Origin: Sphingopyxis sp. H073
Lineage (GTDB): Bacteria; Pseudomonadota; Alphaproteobacteria; Sphingomonadales; Sphingomonadaceae
Direction of reading: 5' to 3'
DNA length: 64,000 nt
Assembly: GCF_001468395.1 (NCBI RefSeq)
Contig: NZ_LNSG01000001.1
Coordinates: 124,001 to 188,000, forward strand
Below the pieces are notes generated by a model that saw only the letters and a list, made by a program, of their open reading frames with translations, was not told the DNA's origin and made no database searches. A program made the translations under genes and the position numbers. Numbering within the stretch: the stretch's first letter is position 1; every line of letters begins with the position of its first letter. Positions 15,913-25,739 of this stretch are shown here, piece by piece.

Positions 15913-17124
15913 ATGTCGCTGAAGCCGCATACGTCCGCCGCCCTGAACCGCATCCAGCCGTCGGCTACGCTCGCGATGACCGCGCGCGTCGCCAAGCTGA
16001 AAGCCGAAGGCATCGACGTGATCGGCCTGTCGGCGGGCGAGCCCGATTTCGACACGCCGGACTTCGTCAAGGAAGCGGCGATCGAGGCGATTCGCAATGG
16101 CCAGACCAAATATACGCTCGTCGACGGCACCGTCGCGCTCAAGGAAGCGATCCGCGGCAAGTTCCGCCGCGACAACGGCCTCGAATACGGCCTCGACCAG
16201 ATCACGGTGAACGTCGGCGGCAAGCACACGCTGTTCAACGCACTCGTCGCGACCGTCGACAAGGGCGATGAAGTGATCATCCCTGCGCCTTATTGGGTAA
16301 GCTACCCCGATATCGTTGCCTTCTGCGGCGGCAAGCCCGTCGTGATCGAGGCGTCGGCAGCGCAGAACTACAAGATCACGCCCGCGCAGCTCGACGCGGC
16401 GATCACCGAAAGGACGCGCTGGATCATCTTCAACTCGCCGTCGAACCCGTCGGGCGCGGCCTATTCGCCGCAAGAGCTCGACGCGATCGGCGAGGTCGTG
16501 CGCCGTCATCCGCATGTGATGGTGATGACCGACGATATGTACGAGCATGTCTGGTACGCCGATTTCGAATTCTCGACGATCGCCCAGCGCTGCCCCGACC
16601 TCATCGACCGCATCCTCACGGTGAACGGCTGTTCGAAGGCCTATGCGATGACCGGCTGGCGCATCGGTTATGCCGGGGGGCCCGCCTGGCTGATCAAGGC
16701 GATGGGCAAGCTGCAGTCGCAGTCGACCTCGAACCCCTGTTCGATCGCGCAGGCCGCTGCTGCGGCCGCGCTCGGCGGGCCGCAGCAGTTTCTCGACGAC
16801 CGCAATGCCGCGTTCCGGAAGCGCCGCGACATGGTCGTCGCGATGCTCAACGACGCGCCGGGCCTGTCGTGCCCGGTCCCCGACGGCGCCTTCTACGTCT
16901 ATCCCGACGCGAGCGACTGCATGGGCAAGAAGACCCCCGATGGAAAGCTGATCGACACCGACGAGGCACTGATCGACTATTTCCTCGACAGCGCACGCGT
17001 TGCGGCGGTGCATGGCGGCGCCTTCGGCCTGTCGCCGGCGTTCCGCGTCTCCTATGCGACGTCGGAAGCGGTGCTCAAGGAAGCCTGCGTGCGCATCCAG
17101 CAGGCGTGCGCGGCGCTAAGCTGA
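15913..17124 (+). CDS. Class I/II aminotransferase, aspartate aminotransferase type
   Basis: A 403-aa fold-type I PLP enzyme. K242 in NGCSKAYAMTGWRIGYA is the Schiff-base lysine. NSPSNPSGA and GGKHTLFNAL are the usual substrate and cofactor loops, and FRVSYATS near the C-terminus carries the carboxylate-binding arginine. It matches the AspC Ib subgroup of alphaproteobacteria, which moves amino groups between aspartate and 2-oxoglutarate, sometimes also prephenate. GGAAAG lies about nine bases before ATG. A 24-nt hairpin follows at 17159-17182. Confidence 0.92.
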   Translation: MSLKPHTSAALNRIQPSATLAMTARVAKLKAEGIDVIGLSAGEPDFDTPDFVKEAAIEAIRNGQTKYTLVDGTVALKEAIRGKFRRDNGLEYGLDQITVNVGGKHTLFNALVATVDKGDEVIIPAPYWVSYPDIVAFCGGKPVVIEASAAQNYKITPAQLDAAITERTRWIIFNSPSNPSGAAYSPQELDAIGEVVRRHPHVMVMTDDMYEHVWYADFEFSTIAQRCPDLIDRILTVNGCSKAYAMTGWRIGYAGGPAWLIKAMGKLQSQSTSNPCSIAQAAAAAALGGPQQFLDDRNAAFRKRRDMVVAMLNDAPGLSCPVPDGAFYVYPDASDCMGKKTPDGKLIDTDEALIDYFLDSARVAAVHGGAFGLSPAFRVSYATSEAVLKEACVRIQQACAALS

Positions 17125-17158
17125 ACCGCGGACAACAGGTCGGTTCACCCGATAGTAA

Positions 17159-17182
17159 GCCGTCTCCCTTAAGGGTGACGGC
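17159..17182. terminator. Palindromic stem-loop after the aminotransferase gene
   Basis: GCCGTC-T-CCCTTAAGGG-T-GACGGC is a palindrome with one T-T mismatch per arm. No T-run follows, so it is either a factor-assisted terminator, an mRNA-stabilising hairpin or a small repeat. Confidence 0.45.
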
Positions 17183-17277
17183 GATCACTGCACGATGGCA
17201 AGGGGCGCGCCATATCGTTCGGTGTAACCGGGGCTCCGGCTCCACCGTATAAGATGACATGCAAAAAAGAGGCTCCC

Positions 17278-17385
17278 ATGGTTTCCCTTCTCCGCTCCGA
17301 CTGGTTTCCGACCATGCTCGCCGGCTTCGCGATCGGCGGGCTGATCGTGATGATCCAGCATCCGGCGTTCGCGATGGCGCTGTGA
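17278..17385 (+). CDS. Possible 35-aa membrane micro-protein coupled to msrA
   Basis: ATG 17278 follows AGAGG and encodes a 35-aa peptide (MVSLLRSDWFPTMLAGFAIG..., ending PAFAMAL) with one hydrophobic segment of about 20 residues. Its TGA overlaps the GTG start of msrA in the form GTGA, an arrangement typical of translational coupling. No homologue comes to mind. It may be a real small membrane protein or a leader peptide controlling msrA. Confidence 0.5.
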   Translation: MVSLLRSDWFPTMLAGFAIGGLIVMIQHPAFAMAL

Positions 17386-18056
17386 CGCCGCGGGTCCGCC
17401 CGCTCGTCGCCCTGCTCGCCGCGGCCGTCCTTTCGCAATGCGCGCCCGCGCAGGCCGAAAGCGTCGTCAAGCTCCCCGCTGCCGCTGTCGACCCGGTCGT
17501 CAAGGCCAAGCGCGCGACGGCCGTCCTCGCGGGCGGCTGTTTCTGGGGCGTCGAGGGCGTCTTTTCGAATGTGAAGGGCGTGATCTCGGTCGAGTCGGGC
17601 TATCATGGCGGCAGCAGGGCGACCGCGAAATACGAGCTGACGCACGACGGCACCTCGGGCCATGCCGAGGCGGTGCGCATCGTCTATGACCCGACGCAGG
17701 TCAGCTATGGCACGCTGCTGCGCGTGCTGTTTTCGGTCGTTGCCGACCCGACGCTCAAGAACCGTCAGGGTCCCGACTCGGGCACCCAATATCGTGCCGC
17801 GATCGTTCCGTTGGATGCGACGCAGCGACAGGTGGCAACCGCCTATCTGGCGCAGATCGGCAAGGGGAAATATTTCGCGAAGCCGGTGATCGTGCCGATC
17901 GAAAGCTACAAGACCTTCTATCCGGCCGAAGCGAGTCACCAGAATTTCATGCGGCTGAACCCATCGAATCCCTACATCGTGCGATGGGATGCGCCGAAGC
18001 TCGCAGCCTTGAAGCGCCTCTATCCCGACCTTGTACGCAAGGTTCCGGCGCCCTGA
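17382..18056 (+). CDS. msrA: Exported peptide-methionine (S)-S-oxide reductase MsrA
   Basis: A 224-aa methionine sulfoxide reductase that repairs S-epimers. The active-site motif GGCFWG has catalytic C53. Further motifs are SGYHGG, GHAEAVRIVYDP and SGTQYRA. The GTG start at 17382 gives a signal peptide (VALLAAAVLSQCAPAQA) with an AQA cleavage site near 27, so the enzyme is predicted in the periplasm rather than cytosol. Resolving cysteines near the C-terminus are absent, as in several short MsrA forms. The open frame extends upstream, but that part overlaps the micro-ORF and carries no signal peptide. Confidence 0.88.
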   Translation: MTPRVRPLVALLAAAVLSQCAPAQAESVVKLPAAAVDPVVKAKRATAVLAGGCFWGVEGVFSNVKGVISVESGYHGGSRATAKYELTHDGTSGHAEAVRIVYDPTQVSYGTLLRVLFSVVADPTLKNRQGPDSGTQYRAAIVPLDATQRQVATAYLAQIGKGKYFAKPVIVPIESYKTFYPAEASHQNFMRLNPSNPYIVRWDAPKLAALKRLYPDLVRKVPAP

Positions 18057-18193
18057 CCGGCAGAGGTTCCGCCGCTCACCGTGCGTCGGGAATCATTCGT
18101 CGCAAATCGCTGGCCCCTGCCGCCCGCCTGCGGGACCAATAGGCCGACCAAAGGGGTCGGGACGATGATGACGGCTGTAGCCGCGGGGTTTGA

Positions 18194-19327
18194 ATGACGT
18201 TTCACTTTTCGGGCAGGCCGCTGCTCGGTTTGACGATTGGTGCCGCCTTGCTCGCGGGGTGCGTGAGCAGCGCGGCGATTGTGCCGCCGCCGCGTCAGGC
18301 GCAAGCGCCGAAAGGTTCGGGCGCCGTGACGGTGCCGATCGGGCAGCCGGTGCGCAACGCGGCCCCGCCGCGCGGGACGCTGGATCCCGGCTTCCGCCGC
18401 CCTGCACCCGGCCTCAGCGATCGGATCTATGCGCTGTGGCGCGCCTATCCGGGCAGGGTCGGCATCGCGGTCCAGCGCATCGACGGCGAATGGGCGATCG
18501 CGCAGCGTGGCCCCGACCTCTTCCCTCAGCAGAGCGTTTCGAAGCTGTGGGTGGCGATGACGGTGCTCGACGCGGTGGACAACGGCCGGTTGAGCCTCGA
18601 CCAGCGGGTGCGGATCGGTCCAGAGGATCTGGTCGTCTTCCACCAGCCGCTCGCCGCTCGCGTCCGCGCCGAGGGGAGCGTGACGATGAGCGTTCGCGAC
18701 CTTATCGAGACCGCGATCACCCACAGCGACAATCTTGCGAACGACAGCCTGTTGCGCACCGTCGGCGGTCCCGAGGCGGTGCGCGCCTTTCTTCGCAAAA
18801 AGGATCTGGGCTCGATCCGCTTCGGCCCCGGCGAACGGCTGCTGCAGGCCGGCACCGCCGGGCTGACGTGGCAGCAGAGCTATTCGATCGGCCGCAACTT
18901 CCAGACGGCTCGCGCCGCGCTGCCGCCCGCGACGCGCCGCGCGGCGATGGACAATTATCTGGCAAACCCGGTCGATGGCGCGAGCCCCTCGGCGATCGCG
19001 AGCGGCCTCACTCGGCTTGCGCGCGGGACATTGTTGTCGCCCGAATCGACCGACTATCTGCTTGGCGTGATGAGCCGGACGAAGAGCGGGCCGAAGCGCC
19101 TCAAGGCCGGGCTCCCGGCCGGCTGGCAGTTTGTGCACAAGACCGGGACCGGGCAGGATCTGAACGGCATGACCGCGGGCTATAACGACATCGGCATTGC
19201 CACCGCGCCCGACGGCACGCGCTATGCGATCGTCGTGATGATGGGTAGTACGGCGTCGCCGATTCCCGCTCGTATGCAGCTCATGCAGGCGGTATCGGGC
19301 GCCGTTGCCGAATTTCATGGAAGATAG
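18194..19327 (+). CDS. Class A beta-lactamase-like serine hydrolase lipoprotein
   Basis: A 377-aa predicted lipoprotein (LLAGC lipobox near residue 22) with the penicillin-recognising serine fold. S114-x-x-K117 (SVSK), S178-D179-N180 and K316-T317-G318 are the three canonical motifs. E214 lies exactly 36 residues after S178, the spacing of the class A general base E166 from S130, and is followed by RLLQ, so the usual Asn170 appears as Gln. The protein is longer than typical class A enzymes because of an insertion before the KTG motif. It may hydrolyse beta-lactams or be a cell-wall-related hydrolase. A small lipoprotein gene follows after 3 bases. Confidence 0.8.
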   Translation: MTFHFSGRPLLGLTIGAALLAGCVSSAAIVPPPRQAQAPKGSGAVTVPIGQPVRNAAPPRGTLDPGFRRPAPGLSDRIYALWRAYPGRVGIAVQRIDGEWAIAQRGPDLFPQQSVSKLWVAMTVLDAVDNGRLSLDQRVRIGPEDLVVFHQPLAARVRAEGSVTMSVRDLIETAITHSDNLANDSLLRTVGGPEAVRAFLRKKDLGSIRFGPGERLLQAGTAGLTWQQSYSIGRNFQTARAALPPATRRAAMDNYLANPVDGASPSAIASGLTRLARGTLLSPESTDYLLGVMSRTKSGPKRLKAGLPAGWQFVHKTGTGQDLNGMTAGYNDIGIATAPDGTRYAIVVMMGSTASPIPARMQLMQAVSGAVAEFHGR

Positions 19328-19330
19328 ACG

Positions 19331-19642
19331 ATGCGTTTTGCCATTCTGCCTCTGGTCGCCGCCACGCTGATGCTCGCGGGCTGCGCCACCCCCGAGGCGC
19401 GATTGCGCACCGGGCTCAATAATGCCGGGCTTTCCAAGGCGATGTCGGCGTGCATGGCCGAACGGATGGTCGACCGGCTGTCGCTCGTACAGCTTCGTCG
19501 CCTGTCGGCGCTGGGCAGCCTGAAGGAGAAGCGGCTCGGCGACCTGTCGTTCGACCAGTTCCTGCACAAGGTCCGCGCGCTCAAGGATCCCGAGATATTG
19601 ACCGTGACGACCAGTTCGGCGGCGCTTTGCGCGCTGCGTTAA
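19331..19642 (+). CDS. Small hypothetical lipoprotein
   Basis: A 103-aa protein beginning [20 protein letters not shown], a clear lipoprotein signal with acylated Cys at 18. The mature part is mostly helical ([31 protein letters not shown] style residues) with two further cysteines. No known domain. It starts 3 bases after the beta-lactamase-like gene and is almost certainly in the same transcript. Confidence 0.7.
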   Translation: MRFAILPLVAATLMLAGCATPEARLRTGLNNAGLSKAMSACMAERMVDRLSLVQLRRLSALGSLKEKRLGDLSFDQFLHKVRALKDPEILTVTTSSAALCALR

Positions 19643-19769
19643 CGACTTAGCCCGCGCTTTCGGCAGTCCAAGTTTTTCTGGACGCGGCAGGGGTAGCCTT
19701 GCCGCGCAACTTGTGCTTATGCGGCGCCATTCTTCTCCCCTTCCAGAGTCGAAAGGCCCGGCAGACCTC

Positions 19770-20978
<1,209 letters not shown>

Positions 20979-20990
20979 TAAGAGACTAGA

Positions 20991-21170
20991 CCCTCTCCCC
21001 TTGTGGGAGAGGGATGCGGAGAGTTGCGAGCTTGCTCGCTAGTCGAAGCCGGGTGAGAGGTATGCGAGCCAAAGGCTCGCGCGGAGCTTTGCTCCGCTCA
21101 CCCTCATCCAAGTCCGCCTAATCGCCTGCGGCGATAAGGCTCCCTATCCTTCTCCCCTCAAGGGAGAAGG
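20991..21170. repeat. Chain of six short hairpins between sucC and etfB
   Basis: Successive perfect hairpins: CCCTCTCCC/GGGAGAGGG (20991-21013), GCGAGC/GCTCGC (21027-21040), GCGAGCC/GGCTCGC (21064-21080), GCGGAGC/GCTCCGC (21081-21097), TCGCC/GGCGA (21122-21134) and CCTTCTCCC/GGGAGAAGG (21148-21170). The first and last hairpins are near-copies of each other. It is a dispersed-repeat-type insertion that may also act as terminator for sucC. Confidence 0.8.
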
Positions 21171-21188
21171 GGTTTGGGGACTGCTAGG

Positions 21189-21217
21189 TTGACGTTTACG
21201 TAAAGCGCAACTATGGC
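21189..21217 (+). promoter_or_regulatory. Candidate etfBA promoter with overlapping operator
   Basis: TTGACG (21189-21194), a 17-base spacer and TATGGC (21212-21217) make a plausible housekeeping promoter 37 bases before etfB. The -35 and spacer coincide with TTG-N3-TTTACGTAAA-N3-CAA (21189-21210), an interrupted palindrome resembling operators of MerR-type regulators of branched-chain acyl-CoA breakdown (LiuR). The regulator name is inference. Confidence 0.55.
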
Positions 21218-21253
21218 GCAGTGCACAATTTGCTGAGAGGAGCTTTTAAAGCC

Positions 21254-22003
21254 ATGAAAATCCTCGTCCCCGTCAAGCGGGTGCTCGATTACAACGTGAA
21301 GCCGCGGGTCAAGGCCGACGGCACCGGCGTTGACCTCGCCAATGTGAAGATGTCGATGAACCCGTTCGACGAGATCGGTGTCGAAGAAGCGATCCGCCTC
21401 AAGGAAAAGGGCGTCGCGACCGAGATCGTCGCCGTGTCCGTCGGTCCGGCGAAGGCGCAGGAAACGCTGCGCACCGCGCTCGCGATGGGCGCCGACCGCG
21501 CGATCCTGGTGCAGACCGACGATGAGGTCGAGCCGCTCGCACTTGCCAAGATCTTCAAGGCGATTGCTGACGCGGAGCAGCCGGGTCTCGTGATCCTTGG
21601 CAAGCAGGCGATCGACGGCGACAACAACCAGACCGGCCAGATGCTCGCCGCGCTCACGGGCTGGGCGCAGGGCACCTTCGCCAGCGCGGTCAATGTCGAG
21701 GGCGATCATGTCAGCGTGACGCGCGAAGTCGACGGCGGTCTCGAAACGGTGAAGCTGAAGCTTCCCGCGATCGTCACAACCGACCTGCGCCTGAACGAGC
21801 CGCGCTATGCGTCGCTGCCGAACATCATGAAGGCGAAGTCGAAGCCGCTCGATACCAAGACCCCCGCCGACTACGGCGTCGACACGACGCCGCGGGTCAA
21901 GACGGTCAAGGTGTCCGAACCGCCCGTCCGCTCGGCGGGCGTCAAGGTCGCCGATGTCGATGAACTGGTTGCCAAGCTCAAGGCGATGGGAGTGCACTCA
22001 TGA
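21254..22003 (+). CDS. etfB: Electron transfer flavoprotein subunit beta
   Basis: A 249-aa ETF beta subunit. ATG 21254 follows GAGAGGAGC. It begins [20 protein letters not shown] and contains [18 protein letters not shown], the family signature, and [16 protein letters not shown], the AMP-binding region. With EtfA it carries electrons from acyl-CoA and related dehydrogenases to ETF-quinone oxidoreductase. The stop overlaps the etfA start by four bases. Confidence 0.95.
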   Translation: MKILVPVKRVLDYNVKPRVKADGTGVDLANVKMSMNPFDEIGVEEAIRLKEKGVATEIVAVSVGPAKAQETLRTALAMGADRAILVQTDDEVEPLALAKIFKAIADAEQPGLVILGKQAIDGDNNQTGQMLAALTGWAQGTFASAVNVEGDHVSVTREVDGGLETVKLKLPAIVTTDLRLNEPRYASLPNIMKAKSKPLDTKTPADYGVDTTPRVKTVKVSEPPVRSAGVKVADVDELVAKLKAMGVHS

Positions 22004-22929
22004 AAACGCTCGTTTGGGTCGAACATGACGGCAGCGCCGTCAAGGATGCCACGCTCGCCGCGGTGACCGCTGCGTCGAAGCTTGGCGAAGTCCACCTGCT
22101 CGTCGCGGGCGAGGGCGTCGGCGGTGTCGCCAGTGCCGCCGCGCAGATCGCGGGCGTCCAGAAGGTGCATGTCGCCGACAACGCCGCTTTCGGTCACAAC
22201 CTGCCCGAAAATATCGCGCCGCTCGTCGCCGAGCTGATGGCGTCGCACGACGCCTTCGTCGCGCCCGCCACGACCACCGGCAAGAATATCGCGCCGCGCG
22301 TTGCCGCGCTGCTCGACGTCATGCAGATTTCGGAAATCCTGTCGGTCGAGGGTCCGAAGACCTTCACTCGTCCGATCTACGCCGGCAACGCCATCGCGAC
22401 CGTCGAATCGTCGGACGCGAAGCTGGTCCTGACCGTTCGCGGCACCGCCTTCGAGAAGGCTGCTGCAACCGGTGGTTCGGGTACGGTCGAGGCAGTCTCG
22501 GCTGGCGGCGACACGGGCATCTCGAGCTTCGTCGGCGCCGAGATCGCCAAGCAGGATCGCCCAGAGCTCACCTCGGCGAAGATCATCGTGTCGGGCGGCC
22601 GCGCGCTGGGTTCGAGCGAGAAATATCAGGAAGTCATCGTTCCGCTCGCCGACAAGCTCGGCGCAGCGCTCGGCGCCAGCCGCGCCGCGGTCGACGCGGG
22701 CTATGTCCCCAACGACTATCAGGTCGGCCAGACCGGCAAGATCGTCGCCCCCGAAGTCTATTTCGCGATCGGCATCTCGGGTGCGATCCAGCATCTCGCG
22801 GGCATGAAGGATTCGAAGACGATCGTCGCGATCAACAAGGACGAGGACGCGCCGATCTTCCAGGTCGCCGACTTCGGCCTCGTCGCCGATCTGTTCAATG
22901 CCGTTCCCGAACTGACCGGCAAGATCTAA
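22000..22929 (+). CDS. etfA: Electron transfer flavoprotein subunit alpha
   Basis: A 309-aa ETF alpha subunit that binds FAD. The C-terminal FAD domain is clear: [54 protein letters not shown] and [20 protein letters not shown]. It starts inside the etfB stop (ATGA), so translation is coupled and subunit ratio kept equal. It acts in fatty-acid and amino-acid oxidation. Confidence 0.96.
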   Translation: MKTLVWVEHDGSAVKDATLAAVTAASKLGEVHLLVAGEGVGGVASAAAQIAGVQKVHVADNAAFGHNLPENIAPLVAELMASHDAFVAPATTTGKNIAPRVAALLDVMQISEILSVEGPKTFTRPIYAGNAIATVESSDAKLVLTVRGTAFEKAAATGGSGTVEAVSAGGDTGISSFVGAEIAKQDRPELTSAKIIVSGGRALGSSEKYQEVIVPLADKLGAALGASRAAVDAGYVPNDYQVGQTGKIVAPEVYFAIGISGAIQHLAGMKDSKTIVAINKDEDAPIFQVADFGLVADLFNAVPELTGKI

Positions 22930-22941
22930 CCGTCCGCCCAT

Positions 22942-24300
22942 ATGGCCGGCAACCATCCCGGGGTGCCCGGACTGGGCGATGCACCGTTCAACGCGGGTGG
23001 TCGCCGGTCCGCGCGCCCCGGAGCCGGCCGCGAGGTCGATGATGACGACAATGGCCTCGGCGACGACGAGGTCCACGGGCGCGCTCTCGTCCTCGCGAGC
23101 GTCGCGCGCGACGCGCGGCTCAACAAGAAATTCCTGCTGCTAATCACGCTGTCGGCTGCGATCGCAACGCTCGGCCTTCTGCAGAGCTCGACGGCGGTAG
23201 TCATCGGCGCGATGCTCGTATCGCCGCTGCTTGGTCCGATCATGGGTATCGGGTTTGGCCTTGCGACGCTCGAAAGCAACCTGATCAAGCGTTCCCTGGT
23301 GACGATGGCGGCGGGCATGGCGGTCGCCATCCTCGTCGCGATGTTCCTCATCTGGCTGTCGCCGATCCGCGACGTCACCCTTGAACTGCGCGCTCGGACA
23401 CAGCCCACGCTGCTCGACCTCGGTGTCGCGGTCGTCGGCGGCATTGCTGGCGTCTATGCGATCATGCGCAAGCTGTCGGGGGTGATGGTCGGTGTGGCCA
23501 TCGCGACCGCACTGGTTCCGCCGCTGTCGACCGTCGGTTTCGGGCTGGCGACCGGCCGCTTCGACTTTGCGCTGGGTGCGGCGTTGCTGTTCCTCACCAA
23601 CACGCTTGCGATCGCCTTTGCCGCGACGATCGTGGCGCGAATCAACAAATTCGGACCATCGTTGACGCCGCAGCATACGGCGATGCAGGTCGCCGGCATC
23701 GTCACGACGCTGGGCATATTGTCGATCCCGCTCGCGCTGACGCTCAACAGCCTGGCGGGCGAGGTGCGCGCCCGATCGATCGTGCAAACCGAACTCAGGT
23801 CGCTACTCGACGAAAACGATCGCGTCGACAGCCTCAACGTCCGGATAGAGCGTGACGCGGTTGCTATCGACGGCGTCGTGCTTGTCGATCGTTATGCCGC
23901 AAAGCTCGACACGCAACTCGCGGCGAAAGTTCACGGCGAACTCGATCGCAATGTGCGCGTCAGCATCGTCCAGCTGAGGCAGCAGACGAACGCCGCAGTG
24001 CAGGTCGAAGAGCAACTCAATCGCCGCCTTGCGACGCTCGAACGGCGCGAGGAGGACAGCCGCGCGATCCTCGCGGGACTGACGGTCGGTGAATTGCTGC
24101 CGCGCGAGCGGGTGCTGATCGACGCGCAGGCGCGCCGCGTGATCGTCCAGCGCGACCGCGAGGCCGAAGGCGAACAGGTTGCCGCGGCGATTGACCGGAT
24201 CATGGCGTCGGTGCAGGCGGGTTATCCGCAATGGCTGATCCAGAACGGCGATCTGACCGCCGCGAAAACGCCCGCTGCGGAACCAGCGACGACCGAATAG
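22942..24300 (+). CDS. DUF389 (TIGR00341) membrane protein
   Basis: A 452-aa protein. After a polar N-terminus (1-65), about five to six membrane helices cover roughly 70-270, with the DUF389 signature [26 protein letters not shown] soluble C-terminal half (about 275-452) is rich in charged helical sequence with coiled-coil character ([18 protein letters not shown]). Function of the family is unknown. It follows etfA after 12 bases and could be cotranscribed, although no functional link is known. Confidence 0.82.
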   Translation: MAGNHPGVPGLGDAPFNAGGRRSARPGAGREVDDDDNGLGDDEVHGRALVLASVARDARLNKKFLLLITLSAAIATLGLLQSSTAVVIGAMLVSPLLGPIMGIGFGLATLESNLIKRSLVTMAAGMAVAILVAMFLIWLSPIRDVTLELRARTQPTLLDLGVAVVGGIAGVYAIMRKLSGVMVGVAIATALVPPLSTVGFGLATGRFDFALGAALLFLTNTLAIAFAATIVARINKFGPSLTPQHTAMQVAGIVTTLGILSIPLALTLNSLAGEVRARSIVQTELRSLLDENDRVDSLNVRIERDAVAIDGVVLVDRYAAKLDTQLAAKVHGELDRNVRVSIVQLRQQTNAAVQVEEQLNRRLATLERREEDSRAILAGLTVGELLPRERVLIDAQARRVIVQRDREAEGEQVAAAIDRIMASVQAGYPQWLIQNGDLTAAKTPAAEPATTE

Positions 24301-24396
24301 CCTTTCCCGCAAACCTATTCGGGTTGACCCATCCTGTCCGATGCCATGTGGTGCGCGCCGATCCGCGACGAACCGCGGCGACGGCGGAGAGACGAT

Positions 24397-25683
24397 ATGC
24401 GCGGCAAGCGACTGGCAATGGCGCTGGCGATGACGATGGCGTGTGCAGCGTCGGCGGCGATCGGGCGGCCGCTGCAAGCGCGGCCGGCAGCGGCCGAGGC
24501 GCCGAGGATCGACAAGGCGCGGATAGACACCGCCCTGAGACATATGGTCGACAGCGGCCGCGCCGCGGGGGCTTCGGCGCTGATCTGGCGGGATGGCAAG
24601 GAGGTTTATTTCGGCAGTGCCGGTATGGCCGACCGCAAGGCCGGGCGGCCGATGCGCCGCGATACGATCGCGCAGATCTTCTCGATGACCAAGCCGGTGA
24701 CCGGGGTTGCCCTGATGCAGCTCTGGGAACGGGGCAGGTTCCACCTTGACGACCCGCTGGCGAAATATTTCCCCGAATATGCGGCCATGCGCGTCTATGC
24801 GGGCCGCGATGCGGCGGGCCAGCCGATCTATGTTCCGGCCGAGCGTCCGATCACGATCCGCGACGTCATGCGCCACACGGCGGGTTTCGCCTATGGTCCG
24901 GGGCCGACTCCGGCGCACAACGCCTATGTCGCCGCCGACCCGCTCGCCCTGACGATCGGGCTTCCCGAGATGAACCGCCGCCTCGCCGGGGTCCCGTTGC
25001 TCTTCCAGCCCGGAACCCAGTGGAGCTACAGCATCGGCGTCGATGTGCAGGCGGCGCTGGTCGAGAAGCTGTCGGGCCAGCCTTTCGCCGACTATGTCCG
25101 CGAGCATATCTTCGAGCGGCTGAAGATGACCGACACCGCGTGGCGCCAGCCCGACGCACGCCTGCCGCGCTTCGCGGCGATGAACGTCAAGCAGGACGGC
25201 AAGCTCGGACAGATGCCCGATGCGGAGGCGCGGACGCTCAATTTTCAGGACCACGCGCTGACGCCCGGCGGTTTCGGGCTCGCCTCGACGCTCGACGATT
25301 ATCAGCGGTTCGCGCGGATGCTGCTGAACGAAGGCGAACTCGACGGTGCGCGCATTCTCCAGCCTTCGACGGTGAAGCTGATGGCGACCGACCAGCTCGA
25401 CCCCGCGATCGCCGAGCGGCTGTGGCTCCCCGAAAAGGGCGCGGTCGGCTTCGGCCTGGATTTCGCGGTGCGCAAGCGGCCGCCGCAGACATCTGGGGAA
25501 AATCGCGGCGCTGTCGGGGAATTTTTCTGGGACGGCGCGGCCTCGACCTTGTTCTGGGTCGATCCGGTGAACAAGCTGACCGCGGTCTTTTTCGTCCAGA
25601 CGATGCCCTATGACGGCACGCTCCACCGCGATTTCCGCGCCGCGGTCTATGGCGCGGATTACAAGGGGCCACCAGGCGACTGA
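24397..25683 (+). CDS. Beta-lactamase class C-type serine hydrolase, exported
   Basis: A 428-aa protein. ATG 24397 after GGCGGAGAG gives a signal peptide (about 1-30). The serine-hydrolase motifs are S96-x-x-K99 (SMTK) and Y211-S-I in WSYSIGVDV, plus GGFGLASTLDDYQRFARML typical of the EstB/class C family. The third motif is replaced by a less canonical region near the C-terminus (FFWDGAASTLFWVDP). Such proteins are usually esterases, D-aminopeptidases or cell-wall enzymes rather than resistance enzymes. It stands alone on the plus strand. Confidence 0.85.
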   Translation: MRGKRLAMALAMTMACAASAAIGRPLQARPAAAEAPRIDKARIDTALRHMVDSGRAAGASALIWRDGKEVYFGSAGMADRKAGRPMRRDTIAQIFSMTKPVTGVALMQLWERGRFHLDDPLAKYFPEYAAMRVYAGRDAAGQPIYVPAERPITIRDVMRHTAGFAYGPGPTPAHNAYVAADPLALTIGLPEMNRRLAGVPLLFQPGTQWSYSIGVDVQAALVEKLSGQPFADYVREHIFERLKMTDTAWRQPDARLPRFAAMNVKQDGKLGQMPDAEARTLNFQDHALTPGGFGLASTLDDYQRFARMLLNEGELDGARILQPSTVKLMATDQLDPAIAERLWLPEKGAVGFGLDFAVRKRPPQTSGENRGAVGEFFWDGAASTLFWVDPVNKLTAVFFVQTMPYDGTLHRDFRAAVYGADYKGPPGD

Positions 25684-25739
25684 CGCTGTCATGCTTTTGT
25701 CATGTCGCTGGCCTTGAGCGGGCCGAGGAGATTGTGACG

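Noticed and set aside
22942..24300. DUF389 gene as part of the electron-transfer operon function
   Set aside because: Only 12 bases after etfA, but nothing in the protein suggests redox or flavin binding, so I do not assign it to the ETF pathway.
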